A stretch of DNA of 64,000 nt from the NCBI RefSeq assembly GCF_001945445.1, contig NZ_MSXW01000026.1:207937-271936 (forward strand), given 5' to 3'. The position numbers and the translations under genes were made by a program. This DNA is from Pseudomonas sp. PA27(2017) (lineage in GTDB: Bacteria > Pseudomonadota > Gammaproteobacteria > Pseudomonadales > Pseudomonadaceae). The notes below the pieces were generated by a model that searched no databases, had not been told where the DNA came from, and saw only the letters and a list, made by a program, of their open reading frames with translations. This document shows, piece after piece, positions 45,254 to 53,823 of this stretch; position 1 is the first letter of the stretch; each line of letters begins with the position of its first letter.

Positions 45254-46660
45254 ATGAACGACTGGCGCAACATCAGCCTGTGGATGGATCAACTCGATGA
45301 GCCACTGACGCCGCGCCCGTCGCTGTCCGGCGATCTGCAGGTCGACGTGGCCATCATCGGCGCGGGTTACACCGGCCTGTGGACGGCCTACTATCTCAAG
45401 CGCCAGGCGCCCAATCTGCGCATCGTCATCCTCGAGGCGAAGATCGCCGGTTTCGGCGCTTCCGGTCGCAACGGCGGCTGGCTGATGGGCAACCTGCTTG
45501 GTGAGGATCGTCTGCTCGCCGGCCTCACCCCGCAGGCACGACGGGAATCCTACGACCTGCTGCACGGCATTCCCGACGAGGTCGGCCAGGTGCTGGAGCG
45601 CGAAGGCATCGACTGCGACTACCGTAAGGGTGGCGTGCTGTACTGCGCGGCCCGCTACCCGGAGCAGGAGTTGCGCCTGCGCGAGTACCTGCGCGGCTAC
45701 CGCGATGAGGGGCTGAACGAGGACGATTACCGCTGGCTGCCCGCAGAGGAGTTGGCCCAACAACTGCGCATTCCCGGTGCCTACGGGGCCATCCACACAC
45801 CGCATTGCGCGACCATCCAGCCGGCCCGCCTGGTCCGTGGTCTAGCGCGCTGCGTCGAGGCCATGGGCGTGAGCATCTATGAAGGCACCCCAGCCCTGAG
45901 CTGGCAGGCCGGCAGCGTGCGCTGCGAGGCTGGTGAGGTGCGCGCCGACTGGGTGGTGCCGGCCGTCGAAGGCTACTCACCCAAGTTGCCGCCGCTGGGT
46001 CGCTATCAGATTCCGGTGCAGAGCCTGATCGTCGCCACCGAACCGCTCCCGGCCTCGACCTGGGCGGAAATCGGCCTGGAGCGCGGCCAGGCGTTCAGCG
46101 AAGCCAGCCGCCAGGTTACCTATGGCCAGCGCAGCCGCGACGACCGACTGATCTTCGGCGCCCGCGGTGGCTATCGCTTCGGTAGCCGCCTGCGCAGCGA
46201 CTTCAACCTCAACGACGAGGAACGCGGCCTGCGCCGCTACCTGTTCAGCGAACTCTTCCCGCAGTTGCGCAGCGTGCGCATCACCCACGCCTGGGGCGGC
46301 AACCTTGGTATGGCGCGGCGCTTCCACCCGCACATGCTCTGCGACCGCAGCGCCGGTATCGCCCTGTCCGGCGGTTATGGCGGCGAAGGCGTGGGCGCCA
46401 GCAACCTCGGTGGCCGCACCCTCGCCGACCTGATTCTCGGCCACCACACCCTGCTTACCCGCCAGCCCTGGGTGCGCCACGACACCCGCGTGCAGGACCT
46501 GCCACGCTGGGAGCCGGAGCCCTGCCGCTGGCTGGGTTACAACGCGATCATCCGCAGCTTCGTGCGCGAAGACAAATTGCTAGCCGACCCAGCCAGCCGG
46601 CCTTGGCAACGCAGCATGGCGCAGCGTGTGGCCAGTCTGATGGAAGGATTCATGAAGTAG
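45254..46660 (+). CDS. FAD-dependent amine oxidoreductase (PauB/OrdL/DAO family)
   Basis: 468 residues. The N-terminal FAD site is VAIIGAGYTGLWTAYYL with FGASGRNGGWLMGN after it. The C-terminal GGYGGEGVGASNLGGRTLADLI closes the flavin pocket. The architecture is that of PauB gamma-glutamylpolyamine oxidases and related D-amino-acid-oxidase-fold enzymes. With a PotF-type binding protein two genes later, an amine or polyamine substrate is likely, but this is inference. Confidence 0.85.
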   Translation: MNDWRNISLWMDQLDEPLTPRPSLSGDLQVDVAIIGAGYTGLWTAYYLKRQAPNLRIVILEAKIAGFGASGRNGGWLMGNLLGEDRLLAGLTPQARRESYDLLHGIPDEVGQVLEREGIDCDYRKGGVLYCAARYPEQELRLREYLRGYRDEGLNEDDYRWLPAEELAQQLRIPGAYGAIHTPHCATIQPARLVRGLARCVEAMGVSIYEGTPALSWQAGSVRCEAGEVRADWVVPAVEGYSPKLPPLGRYQIPVQSLIVATEPLPASTWAEIGLERGQAFSEASRQVTYGQRSRDDRLIFGARGGYRFGSRLRSDFNLNDEERGLRRYLFSELFPQLRSVRITHAWGGNLGMARRFHPHMLCDRSAGIALSGGYGGEGVGASNLGGRTLADLILGHHTLLTRQPWVRHDTRVQDLPRWEPEPCRWLGYNAIIRSFVREDKLLADPASRPWQRSMAQRVASLMEGFMK

Positions 46661-46690
46661 ACGCCCCTCCCCAACCCAAGGTTGCAAGCC

Positions 46691-47032
46691 ATGACCATCA
46701 CTCACTTCCGCGACACCGCAAGCGTCGCACTCGATGAACACAACCCGGTCGCCGTGCCGCTCAGCGAACCCGCCGCCGTCACCTCGGTGACCTGCGTGGA
46801 GCGCGACGATGGTGTGGAAACCGGCATCTGGGAATGCACCCCCGGCCGCTGGCGTCGGCAGATCGTGCAGCAGGAGTTCTGCCACTTCATCGCCGGGCGC
46901 TGCACCTTCATCCCCGATGTGGGCGACCCCATCGAAATCAAAGCTGGCGACGCCCTCATGTTGCCGGCCAACACCACTGGCGTGTGGGACATACAAGAAA
47001 CGCTGCGCAAAACCTATGTACTGATTTTCTGA
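46691..47032 (+). CDS. small cupin protein (DUF861-like)
   Basis: 113 residues, one cupin barrel: GIWECTPGRWRR, EFCHFIAGRCTFIPDVGDPIEIKAGDALMLPANTTGVW. The usual metal histidines are largely replaced (CHF is the only one obvious), as in DUF861/EutQ-like members. Possibly a binding or accessory protein to the oxidoreductase 30 bases upstream. Confidence 0.8.
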   Translation: MTITHFRDTASVALDEHNPVAVPLSEPAAVTSVTCVERDDGVETGIWECTPGRWRRQIVQQEFCHFIAGRCTFIPDVGDPIEIKAGDALMLPANTTGVWDIQETLRKTYVLIF

Positions 47033-47074
47033 CTGCTGCCTCCAAAACATCGACAACAATCGTTGAGGTCTCCC

Positions 47075-48151
47075 ATGCTGAAAACGCTCATCCCGCTAAT
47101 GCTCGTCGCCTCGGTCAGCCAGGCAGCGCAGGACGTACGCATCTACAACTGGACCGACTACATCGCCCCCGACACCCTGAAGAGCTTCCAACAGGCCAGC
47201 GGTGTCACGCCCCACTACGACGTCTACGACAGCAACGAAACCCTCGACGCGAAGCTGATGGCCGGGCGCTCCGGTTACGATGTGGTGTTTCCCTCCAACC
47301 ACTTCATGGCCCGGCAGATTCAGGGTGGCGCGCTCAAGGAGCTGGACAAGAGCCAGCTGCCCAACTGGAAGAACCTCAACCCGACGCTGCTCAAGGCCCT
47401 GGAAGGCAACGACCCGGGCAACAAGCACGGCTTCCCCTACCTGTGGGGCAGTACCGGCATCGGCTACAACGTCGAAAAGGTCAAGGCCGTGCTAGGAAGC
47501 GACGTGCCGTTGGATTCCTGGGACCTGATCTTCAAGCCCGAGCTGATGGCCAAGCTGAGCAAATGCGGCGTGGCGATTCTCGACAACGGCCCGGAAATGC
47601 TGCCCATCGCCCTGCACTACCTGGGCCTGCCGCACCACAGCCAGAAGGCAGAGGATTACAAGAAGGCCGAAGCGCTGCTGATGGAGATGCGCAAAAACGT
47701 CGCCTATTTCCACTCGTCCAAATACGTGGGCGAGCTGGCCAACGGCGACGTGTGCATGGCGGTCGGTTTCTCCGGCGATATCATGCAGGCCAGCGCCCGT
47801 GCCAAGGAGGCTGGCAACGGCGTGAACATCGCCTACGTGATCCCCAAGGAAGGCGCACCGATGTGGTTCGACATGGTCTCCATGCCAAAGGACGCGCCCA
47901 ACGAAAAGGCCGCCTACGCCTTCATGAACTACCTGCTCGAGCCAAAGGTAATTGCCGGCATCAGCGATTACGTGCATTACGCCAATGGCAACAGCCAGGC
48001 CGACGCGCTGGTCGACCCGGCGCTCAAGGCCGACACCACCGTCTACCCACCCGATGACGTCATGGAAAAGCTCTACGCCTTGGAGGCCATGCCGCTGAAC
48101 ATCGACCGCATCCGCACACGGATCTGGACCAAGGTGAAAAGCGGCACCTGA
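47075..48151 (+). CDS. periplasmic polyamine-binding protein (PotF/SpuD type), orphan
   Basis: 358 residues with a signal peptide (about 1-17). VRIYNWTDYIAPDTLKSFQ, YDVVFPSNHFM, PYLWGSTGIGYN and GYSGD-like VGFSGDIMQ are signatures of PotD/PotF/SpuD proteins that bind putrescine or spermidine. No permease or ATPase genes are adjacent, so it must feed transporter subunits encoded elsewhere or act as a sensor. SD GAGG is upstream. Confidence 0.87.
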   Translation: MLKTLIPLMLVASVSQAAQDVRIYNWTDYIAPDTLKSFQQASGVTPHYDVYDSNETLDAKLMAGRSGYDVVFPSNHFMARQIQGGALKELDKSQLPNWKNLNPTLLKALEGNDPGNKHGFPYLWGSTGIGYNVEKVKAVLGSDVPLDSWDLIFKPELMAKLSKCGVAILDNGPEMLPIALHYLGLPHHSQKAEDYKKAEALLMEMRKNVAYFHSSKYVGELANGDVCMAVGFSGDIMQASARAKEAGNGVNIAYVIPKEGAPMWFDMVSMPKDAPNEKAAYAFMNYLLEPKVIAGISDYVHYANGNSQADALVDPALKADTTVYPPDDVMEKLYALEAMPLNIDRIRTRIWTKVKSGT

Positions 48152-48196
48152 CACGCTTGCCAAGGGTTGGCGCTCGCAGGAGCGCCAACCCGGCCG

Positions 48197-48580
48197 TCAG
48201 ATCCACAGATCATTGATCGCCGTACGTTCCCCGCCCTCCGCCCCGGTGTTCAGCACGCCGCGCGGCTCGATCAGCAGCAACTTCACCTCATCCTCGGCAT
48301 AGGGTTTGTGCTCCACGCCCCTGGGCACCACGTACAGCTCGCCGCTGCCCAGGGTTACCGAACCGTCGCGAAAATCCAGGCGCAACTGGCCGTCGAGCAC
48401 CAGAAAAGCTTCGTCGGTCTCGGCATGGGCGTGCCAGATGAAATCGCCCTGCAGGCGCGCAACCTTGAACTGGTAGTCGTTCATTTCCGCGACCACCCGC
48501 GGCGACCATTGCTCGGCGATCAGGTCGAACTTGCGGATCAGGTTGATGGATTGTTTGGCAGACGAAACTGGCGGGTTCAT
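48197..48580 (-). CDS. cupin-domain protein
   Basis: 127 residues. The metal motif HAHAETDEAFLVLDGQL (G-x5-HxHxxxxE pattern) and the second motif LYVVPRGVEHKPYA keep the metal-binding histidines, so it likely binds Fe, Mn or Zn. Enzymatic role unknown. It is 49 bases downstream of the AraC gene on the same strand. Confidence 0.83.
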   Translation of the reverse strand: MNPPVSSAKQSINLIRKFDLIAEQWSPRVVAEMNDYQFKVARLQGDFIWHAHAETDEAFLVLDGQLRLDFRDGSVTLGSGELYVVPRGVEHKPYAEDEVKLLLIEPRGVLNTGAEGGERTAINDLWI

Positions 48581-48629
48581 GGAGCGTTCCTCGGTTGATT
48601 TTCACCACTCTAGCGAGGGGCCCCAGGCG

Positions 48630-49454
48630 CTATCTTGTACGATCCTGCAACTTCTGCATGGCCAGCCAGCGCGCCGGGGCCAAGCCGAAGCTGGCCACGA
48701 AATGCCGGGTCATGTGGCTCTGGTCGAAGAACCCGGCAATCAGCGCCGCATCGGCCAGGCCGACACCCGACAGAGCCAGTTCACGGCAGCGCGCCAGGCG
48801 GCGCATGGTCACGTAGCGATAGGGGCTGGTACCGAACAGGGCACGAAAATCCCGCGACAGGCTCCAGCGATCCCGCCCGCTGACGTGCTCCAGCTCGTCC
48901 AGGGTGACGCTCGCGCCGTTGCGGCTGTGAATGTACTCGCGCGCCCGCTGCGTGGCGGGGTAATCGAAGGCGCGGCGGCCACGGGGCTTGCCGGCAACCG
49001 CCTGCAGGGCATGGGCCAGGTCGTAGATCGCGTCGTCTTCCTGCAAGGATTCCAGCGGGTCGTCCATTGTCTGCAGGAAGCGCTGCGTCGCCCGGCGCAG
49101 GCGTACGTCATCGCTCAAACCACCCTGAATGAACGGCAGCGGCTGGCCGCCCAATACCTGCTGGATCAGCACGGGGTCGATGTACAGCATGCGGTAATGA
49201 AAGCCGGCGTCGGTGCCGGCCATGCCGTCGTGGAGCTCATCCGGGTGCAGCACCAAAGTGCCGCCGGGCAGGCTGTGACGCATGGCGCGCCGGTAACGAA
49301 AACTCTGCACACCGGACAGCGTGCAACCGATGGCGTAAGCGTCATGGCGATGAGGGTCGTACCCATGGCCGCTGAAATACGCCTCGATGCGCTCCACCCG
49401 CCCCTGATCAGGGCTGCGCAGCAACCAATCGCTGCGGCCTGTCGATTTGCCCAT
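48630..49454 (-). CDS. AraC-family transcriptional regulator
   Basis: 274 residues. An N-terminal cupin-type sensing domain (PHRHDAYAIGCTLSGVQSFRYR, GTLVLHPDELHDG) is followed by a C-terminal double HTH (VTLDELEHVSGRDRWSLSRDFRALFGTSPYRYVTMRRL, ALIAGFFDQSHMTRHFVASFGLAPARW). It probably controls the cupin gene below it, and possibly the oxidoreductase set; the ligand is not known. Confidence 0.87.
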   Translation of the reverse strand: MGKSTGRSDWLLRSPDQGRVERIEAYFSGHGYDPHRHDAYAIGCTLSGVQSFRYRRAMRHSLPGGTLVLHPDELHDGMAGTDAGFHYRMLYIDPVLIQQVLGGQPLPFIQGGLSDDVRLRRATQRFLQTMDDPLESLQEDDAIYDLAHALQAVAGKPRGRRAFDYPATQRAREYIHSRNGASVTLDELEHVSGRDRWSLSRDFRALFGTSPYRYVTMRRLARCRELALSGVGLADAALIAGFFDQSHMTRHFVASFGLAPARWLAMQKLQDRTR

Positions 49455-49567
49455 GTCGCCGTTCTCCGTGCCGCTGCCAGGCAGGCGATACGGTAAACCG
49501 TCGGGCGCTAAAAAGCTCGTGGCTCGATAACCCGGGCGACGTCAAGGCATCCGTTGCGCCGCCCTCC

Positions 49568-50500
49568 TCACCGCGACCACTGCGGGTCCGTGGTGAAGGC
49601 GATGGTCAGCCAGCGGTTGGGGCCTTCGTCGCCGATGGCCTGGCCGATGACGTCGCGCACGGCGTCCCATTCGTCGAGGGTTTGCGCCGGCCAGTCGACC
49701 GGCACGATGAAGTACAACTCGATCTGCCGGGCGCGGCCAATCCGCGCGACATAAGCCTGGTAGCTGATGAAGCCGTACTGCTCGACGATGTCCTGGGCCA
49801 CGGCGTCGACATGCTGTTTGAGATCCGGCGGGGTGGCCAGCAGGATGTCCGACAGCGCCTGGCGTATGGTCGCCAGCGGCATCGGCAGGATCACCAGGCA
49901 GATCAGCGCCAGCACCGCCGGGTCGATGTAAGGGCCGAGCCAGGCGTAGCGCGTCTGCTCGGTCAGGTAGCCGACGGCGAAGGCGATCAGAAGGGCCAGG
50001 GAAATGCACCCGGACATCACCCAGCCTTTGGCATCCAGGGCGAGAAAATCCGAGCGGATGCGCCGGTTGGCGCGAAATTCGTAGCTGGCGAATGCGAAGC
50101 AGATCAGTGTGGCGGCCCCGGCATACAGCGAGGCCAGGCCGAACTCCAGCGGCGTGCCGCCGGACAGCAGGTTGGCCACGGCGTTGATCAGCGCGTAGGC
50201 CGCCACCCCGCACAAGAGCGTGCCGTTGAGCGCCAGTACCATGGGCTCCAGGTGCCAGAAGCCCATGTTGAAACGCTCGGCCAGGCGGCGGCTGGCCTCG
50301 TTTTGCGTGGTGTGCCGGAGAATCAGGGTGGAGACCATCAGAGCCAGGCCGCTCATGCTGGCGTCGGCCAGGGAATAGACGCCATCGAAAACGATGGAGA
50401 ACGATCCGGATGCCAGGCCGATGACGATCCCCAAGCCGCCCACCAGCAAGGTCATGGCAATCGAGCCGCGCAAGATGCCCTGTTCCGTTTTCATCGCCAT
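49568..50500 (-). CDS. cation diffusion facilitator (CDF) family transporter
   Basis: 310 residues. About six transmembrane helices are followed by a cytoplasmic domain (about 215-305). The TM2 segment FDGVYSLADASMSGLALM replaces the usual HxxxD with SLADA, and ALDAKGWVMSGCISL in TM5 is the second site. Metal specificity cannot be read with confidence and may differ from zinc exporters. ATG 50500 has a GGGAG SD seven bases before it; GTG 50506 is in frame upstream. Confidence 0.8.
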   Translation of the reverse strand: MAMKTEQGILRGSIAMTLLVGGLGIVIGLASGSFSIVFDGVYSLADASMSGLALMVSTLILRHTTQNEASRRLAERFNMGFWHLEPMVLALNGTLLCGVAAYALINAVANLLSGGTPLEFGLASLYAGAATLICFAFASYEFRANRRIRSDFLALDAKGWVMSGCISLALLIAFAVGYLTEQTRYAWLGPYIDPAVLALICLVILPMPLATIRQALSDILLATPPDLKQHVDAVAQDIVEQYGFISYQAYVARIGRARQIELYFIVPVDWPAQTLDEWDAVRDVIGQAIGDEGPNRWLTIAFTTDPQWSR

Positions 50501-50581
50501 CTGCACGCTCCCTTTTCGGACAAAACCGTAAGGATACCGGTCCCGTTCAGCCGCTGCTGGCAGGCTTGTTTAGCGCCTGTT

Positions 50582-51754
50582 TCAGGCCGAGGAGTTCAGC
50601 GGTTTACCGTGCAGGCTGCGCCGCCCGAAGGTCAGCATGATGATCACCAGCACGCAGCCGATCAGGATCGCCCCCGCGGACAGCACGAAGATGCTGTGCC
50701 GGTCGTTACCCTCGATGAACAGGCTCAGCAGGGTCGGCGCCGCGGCGGCCGATGCCACCTGCACCACGCCGACCAGCTTGGTCAGGCGGCCGGCCGGGTC
50801 GTGGGCCACCACAGAGGACATGTAGTAGGACAGCGCCAGGTTCCAGCCGAAGTTCATCAGAAACACCGCGATCATCAGGTCGGACGCCGTATGGATGCGC
50901 GTGGCCAGCATATAGATGGCGCCCAGCACGGCCAGCGAACCAGTGAGGATCATTGGCACGCGGCCCAGGTGCCGCCCTGCCACACTGGGCAGCGCCGCGC
51001 CAGGCAAGCCGCCGAGCAAGCCGATGCTGATCGCCCAGCCGATGTCCACCGGCGCGACGCCCGCCTCGCTGGCGATGCCCTCGACGAAGCCCCACAGCGA
51101 GTAGATCGACAGTTGCAGGAACAGCATGCCGAGCAAGGAGCAGACACCGATCAGGGTCAGTCCGGACAGCAGCGGCTCGCTGGATACCTGGCGATCCTCC
51201 AAACGCTGCCTGACCGGCAGGCAGAAGCACACCAGGCAGACCAACAGGAACCAGGCGGCCAGGTAGTAAATCGCCCCCGCGAAGCCTTTCCACTCGGCGA
51301 TCATCGGCAGAATCACCGCGCTGCTGGCGAACAGGCCGGTCTGCACGAACAGCAGGATGCCGAAGGAGCGATCCGGCCCGTTCATGCGGCCCAGGCAATA
51401 GATGGCGTAGGAATACAGGATGCCCGAGCAAATGCCCGAGATGCAGCGCAGCACCAGCAGCGTGTCGAGCCCGCTGATACCGGCAGTGGCGGCGTTGGCG
51501 ACCAGCAGCAGGAGCGCCGTGCTCAGGGCGATGGTGCGTGGGCCGAGAAAGCGCAGCATCGGCACGTACAACAGTGTGCCGACGATGGAGCCGCACATCT
51601 CGGCGGACATGGTCCAGCTCTGCTGGGTCAGCGTCAGTGCCAGGCGCTCGGTCAGCAGGCCGATGAAGATCGGCTGCACGCCGATGACGAGAATCGAGGC
51701 CGCGGCAATGAAGATGCACGCGGCACGCACTACGGTTTGATTAGCGATGTTCAT
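50582..51754 (-). CDS. major facilitator superfamily transporter
   Basis: 390 residues with about twelve hydrophobic helices. The substrate is unknown. It is last in a same-strand run with DUF3237, outer-membrane barrel and serine hydrolase genes, so it probably carries their substrate or product across the inner membrane. The start MNIANQTVVRAACIF is at 51754. Confidence 0.85.
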   Translation of the reverse strand: MNIANQTVVRAACIFIAAASILVIGVQPIFIGLLTERLALTLTQQSWTMSAEMCGSIVGTLLYVPMLRFLGPRTIALSTALLLLVANAATAGISGLDTLLVLRCISGICSGILYSYAIYCLGRMNGPDRSFGILLFVQTGLFASSAVILPMIAEWKGFAGAIYYLAAWFLLVCLVCFCLPVRQRLEDRQVSSEPLLSGLTLIGVCSLLGMLFLQLSIYSLWGFVEGIASEAGVAPVDIGWAISIGLLGGLPGAALPSVAGRHLGRVPMILTGSLAVLGAIYMLATRIHTASDLMIAVFLMNFGWNLALSYYMSSVVAHDPAGRLTKLVGVVQVASAAAAPTLLSLFIEGNDRHSIFVLSAGAILIGCVLVIIMLTFGRRSLHGKPLNSSA

Positions 51755-51831
51755 GGTCGTTACCCGCCGGCTCGGCCACGGGGTGGCCTGCCGCTTCAGT
51801 GAAATTCATCAATGCCGATAAGGAAAGCTGG

Positions 51832-52320
51832 TCAGGTGAGCCGATAGCAATGAATGGCGACCTGCTCCGCAGTGGGGTAGATCACCTTGCCGATCATCAC
51901 GCTGCGGGTCAGCCAGTCGAGCCGTCCGCTCGCCACCTGAAAACGCGGTGAGCAACTGCATCGGTACTCCTGCTCGGGAATGGGCCAGATGCCCTGCGCT
52001 TCCAGCTCGCGGCCCTTGTCGCTGAGCACGATCAGGCCGGTGTTGTGGATGTTGATCCACTCACCGCGGTCGCTCAGCAGGCTGTATCGAGCATCCAGCT
52101 CACCCACGCCGTCGCTGCGCTGAAGATAGAAATCGGCGCCGCCGGCGATCACCTCGCCGCGCACCTCCAGGCCTTCGAAATGGCCACCGCGTATCCGGTA
52201 GTTGCTGCGTTGGCCATCCGGGCAGGTGCCCAATCCATCGCCCGGGGCGATCGCCACATGGATACTCATCACCCATTCCAGGGTCGGCACGCCGAGCCCG
52301 GTTTGCGCTGTCGTCGTCAT
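51832..52320 (-). CDS. DUF3237 protein
   Basis: 162 residues, a beta-barrel-type soluble domain: MSIHVAIAPGDGLGTCPDGQRSNYRIRGGHFEG (residues about 18-50), IAGGADFYLQRSDGVGELDARYSL, and NTGLIVLSD near the middle match DUF3237. Members often lie beside catabolic hydrolases and transporters, as here; no enzyme activity is established. ATG 52320 is preferred to an upstream in-frame start. Confidence 0.8.
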   Translation of the reverse strand: MTTTAQTGLGVPTLEWVMSIHVAIAPGDGLGTCPDGQRSNYRIRGGHFEGLEVRGEVIAGGADFYLQRSDGVGELDARYSLLSDRGEWINIHNTGLIVLSDKGRELEAQGIWPIPEQEYRCSCSPRFQVASGRLDWLTRSVMIGKVIYPTAEQVAIHCYRLT

Positions 52321-52360
52321 CACGCACTCCTGCGCCCCGAGGGGCGTCTGTGGCCCGGTT

Positions 52361-53695
52361 TCAGTAGCGGTAGGTGAAATACAGTTCAAGGGCGCTGAAT
52401 TGATCGTCGTCGCCAAACGCCTGCCTGGCCGCCGACTTGGCCTGCACCCAGTTGTACGAGAGCGAGCTGTAGAAACGCTCGTTGGGCGTCCAGTCGAGAT
52501 ACACCACGGTCTCGTCGGCGAAGCGGCGGTCGTCCACCGCGGCGCCGCGGAAGTTCTTTTCGTCGAGCCAGAACTGATAGTGGATGGCGCCTAGTGTGAG
52601 GGTATCGGTGAGGCGGTTCTTGATGGAGAACTGCTGAACCCGCTCGTTGCTGTTGAACAACAGGTAGTTGCCCACCACGTCACCGACCAGCCAGGTGCTC
52701 CAGTCCACGAAGCCCTTGCTGAGCGGGTCCCAAGCTTTCTGAGTGTTGTCGCCCAGGTCGTCATCACCGGAGAACACCGCATAGCGATAGCCGAGCGTGG
52801 GGGTGAAGGGCAGCGCCTGGAACTGGTAGTCGACCTGGGCGTACCAGGCCTTGGCGTCGTACTTGAGGGAGCCGTCGCCGCCGCGCTGCACGGCGTACTC
52901 ACCGTTGAGGGTCAGGTTCGGCACGCCCGGCAGGTGGCCACGCAAGGCGCGCAGGTTGAAGACCTGCATGCCGTCGCGGCGCACGGCGTTGCTGCGCGTG
53001 CTGGCCAGGGTGTCGACTTCCATGGCCATGGCGCCGAGCGTCACCTGGCCGTCGAGGTCGTAGTCCAGGTTGGCGCCGTTCATGCGGTAGTCGCCATAGT
53101 GGTCGTCGGTGCGCAGGGTGAACGCTTGCGCCTGCACCGGGCCATGGCTCCAGGCCAGGATGGCCGAGTCCTTGAAGGCGGTGCGCGGGCCGAGCCAGTA
53201 GGCGCCGTCGTCGAGCAGATCGAGGTTGCCGTCCATGACGATGAAGCCGCTGCCGATGATGTAGTTCTGCCGGCCAGCGGTGAACCTCCAGTCGCCCGCT
53301 CGCACGCCGGCGTAGAGTTCTTCGGTGGCCACCCGACCATCGGAACTGCGCGAAGTGCCGCCGGCGTCACCGTCGCCAAAGGTGGTGGCGCCGATCACCG
53401 AGCCGCCGGCGAGCAGGCTGACGGTGTCGCTGAGCGAGTAGTCGAGGGTGATACCAGGCTTGAAGTAGAACTCCTGCCAGCCGATCTTGGTGCCGTCGTT
53501 TTCGCCGTTACGGGCGTCGATACGACCGGCACCGAAGTTGACGCCGCGGGTGGTGACGGAGGCGCCACCAACCGTCAGGTTGAGTTCGCCTTTGAGGTTA
53601 TCGTGCTCGAACTGATAACCCGCCAGGGCCGATTGGCTGGCCAGCGGAAAGCCGAGTGCGAGCAACACGCAGGGAAAGCGCTTGGACGTGTACAT
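52361..53695 (-). CDS. outer-membrane beta-barrel porin (alginate-export-like family)
   Basis: 444 residues. A signal peptide (about 1-25, ending ALA) is followed by many alternating amphipathic strands. The protein ends in the aromatic LYFTYRY typical of BAM substrates. GDWRFTAGRQNYIIGSGFIVMDG resembles alginate-export/AlgE-like porins. It probably admits the compound handled by the neighbouring hydrolase and MFS. 40 bases separate it from the downstream DUF3237 start. Confidence 0.82.
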   Translation of the reverse strand: MYTSKRFPCVLLALGFPLASQSALAGYQFEHDNLKGELNLTVGGASVTTRGVNFGAGRIDARNGENDGTKIGWQEFYFKPGITLDYSLSDTVSLLAGGSVIGATTFGDGDAGGTSRSSDGRVATEELYAGVRAGDWRFTAGRQNYIIGSGFIVMDGNLDLLDDGAYWLGPRTAFKDSAILAWSHGPVQAQAFTLRTDDHYGDYRMNGANLDYDLDGQVTLGAMAMEVDTLASTRSNAVRRDGMQVFNLRALRGHLPGVPNLTLNGEYAVQRGGDGSLKYDAKAWYAQVDYQFQALPFTPTLGYRYAVFSGDDDLGDNTQKAWDPLSKGFVDWSTWLVGDVVGNYLLFNSNERVQQFSIKNRLTDTLTLGAIHYQFWLDEKNFRGAAVDDRRFADETVVYLDWTPNERFYSSLSYNWVQAKSAARQAFGDDDQFSALELYFTYRY

Positions 53696-53823
53696 ATGAA
53701 GCTCCTGTGTATTTTTCTTGTATTACAGGGCAGTGAGCGGTGGCCGAAAGCGACCACCGAATACCTGACGCAGCAGGCAGGAGCACTGGCGAACCGGCGC
53801 TCTTGAATCTTGTAATGGTTGAT

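Noticed and set aside
49682..51802. Very long open frame (706 codons) on the plus strand, rich in Gln, His, Gly and Arg
   Set aside because: It is antisense to the CDF and MFS genes. High GC in third positions keeps stops out of the opposite frame. No family motif.
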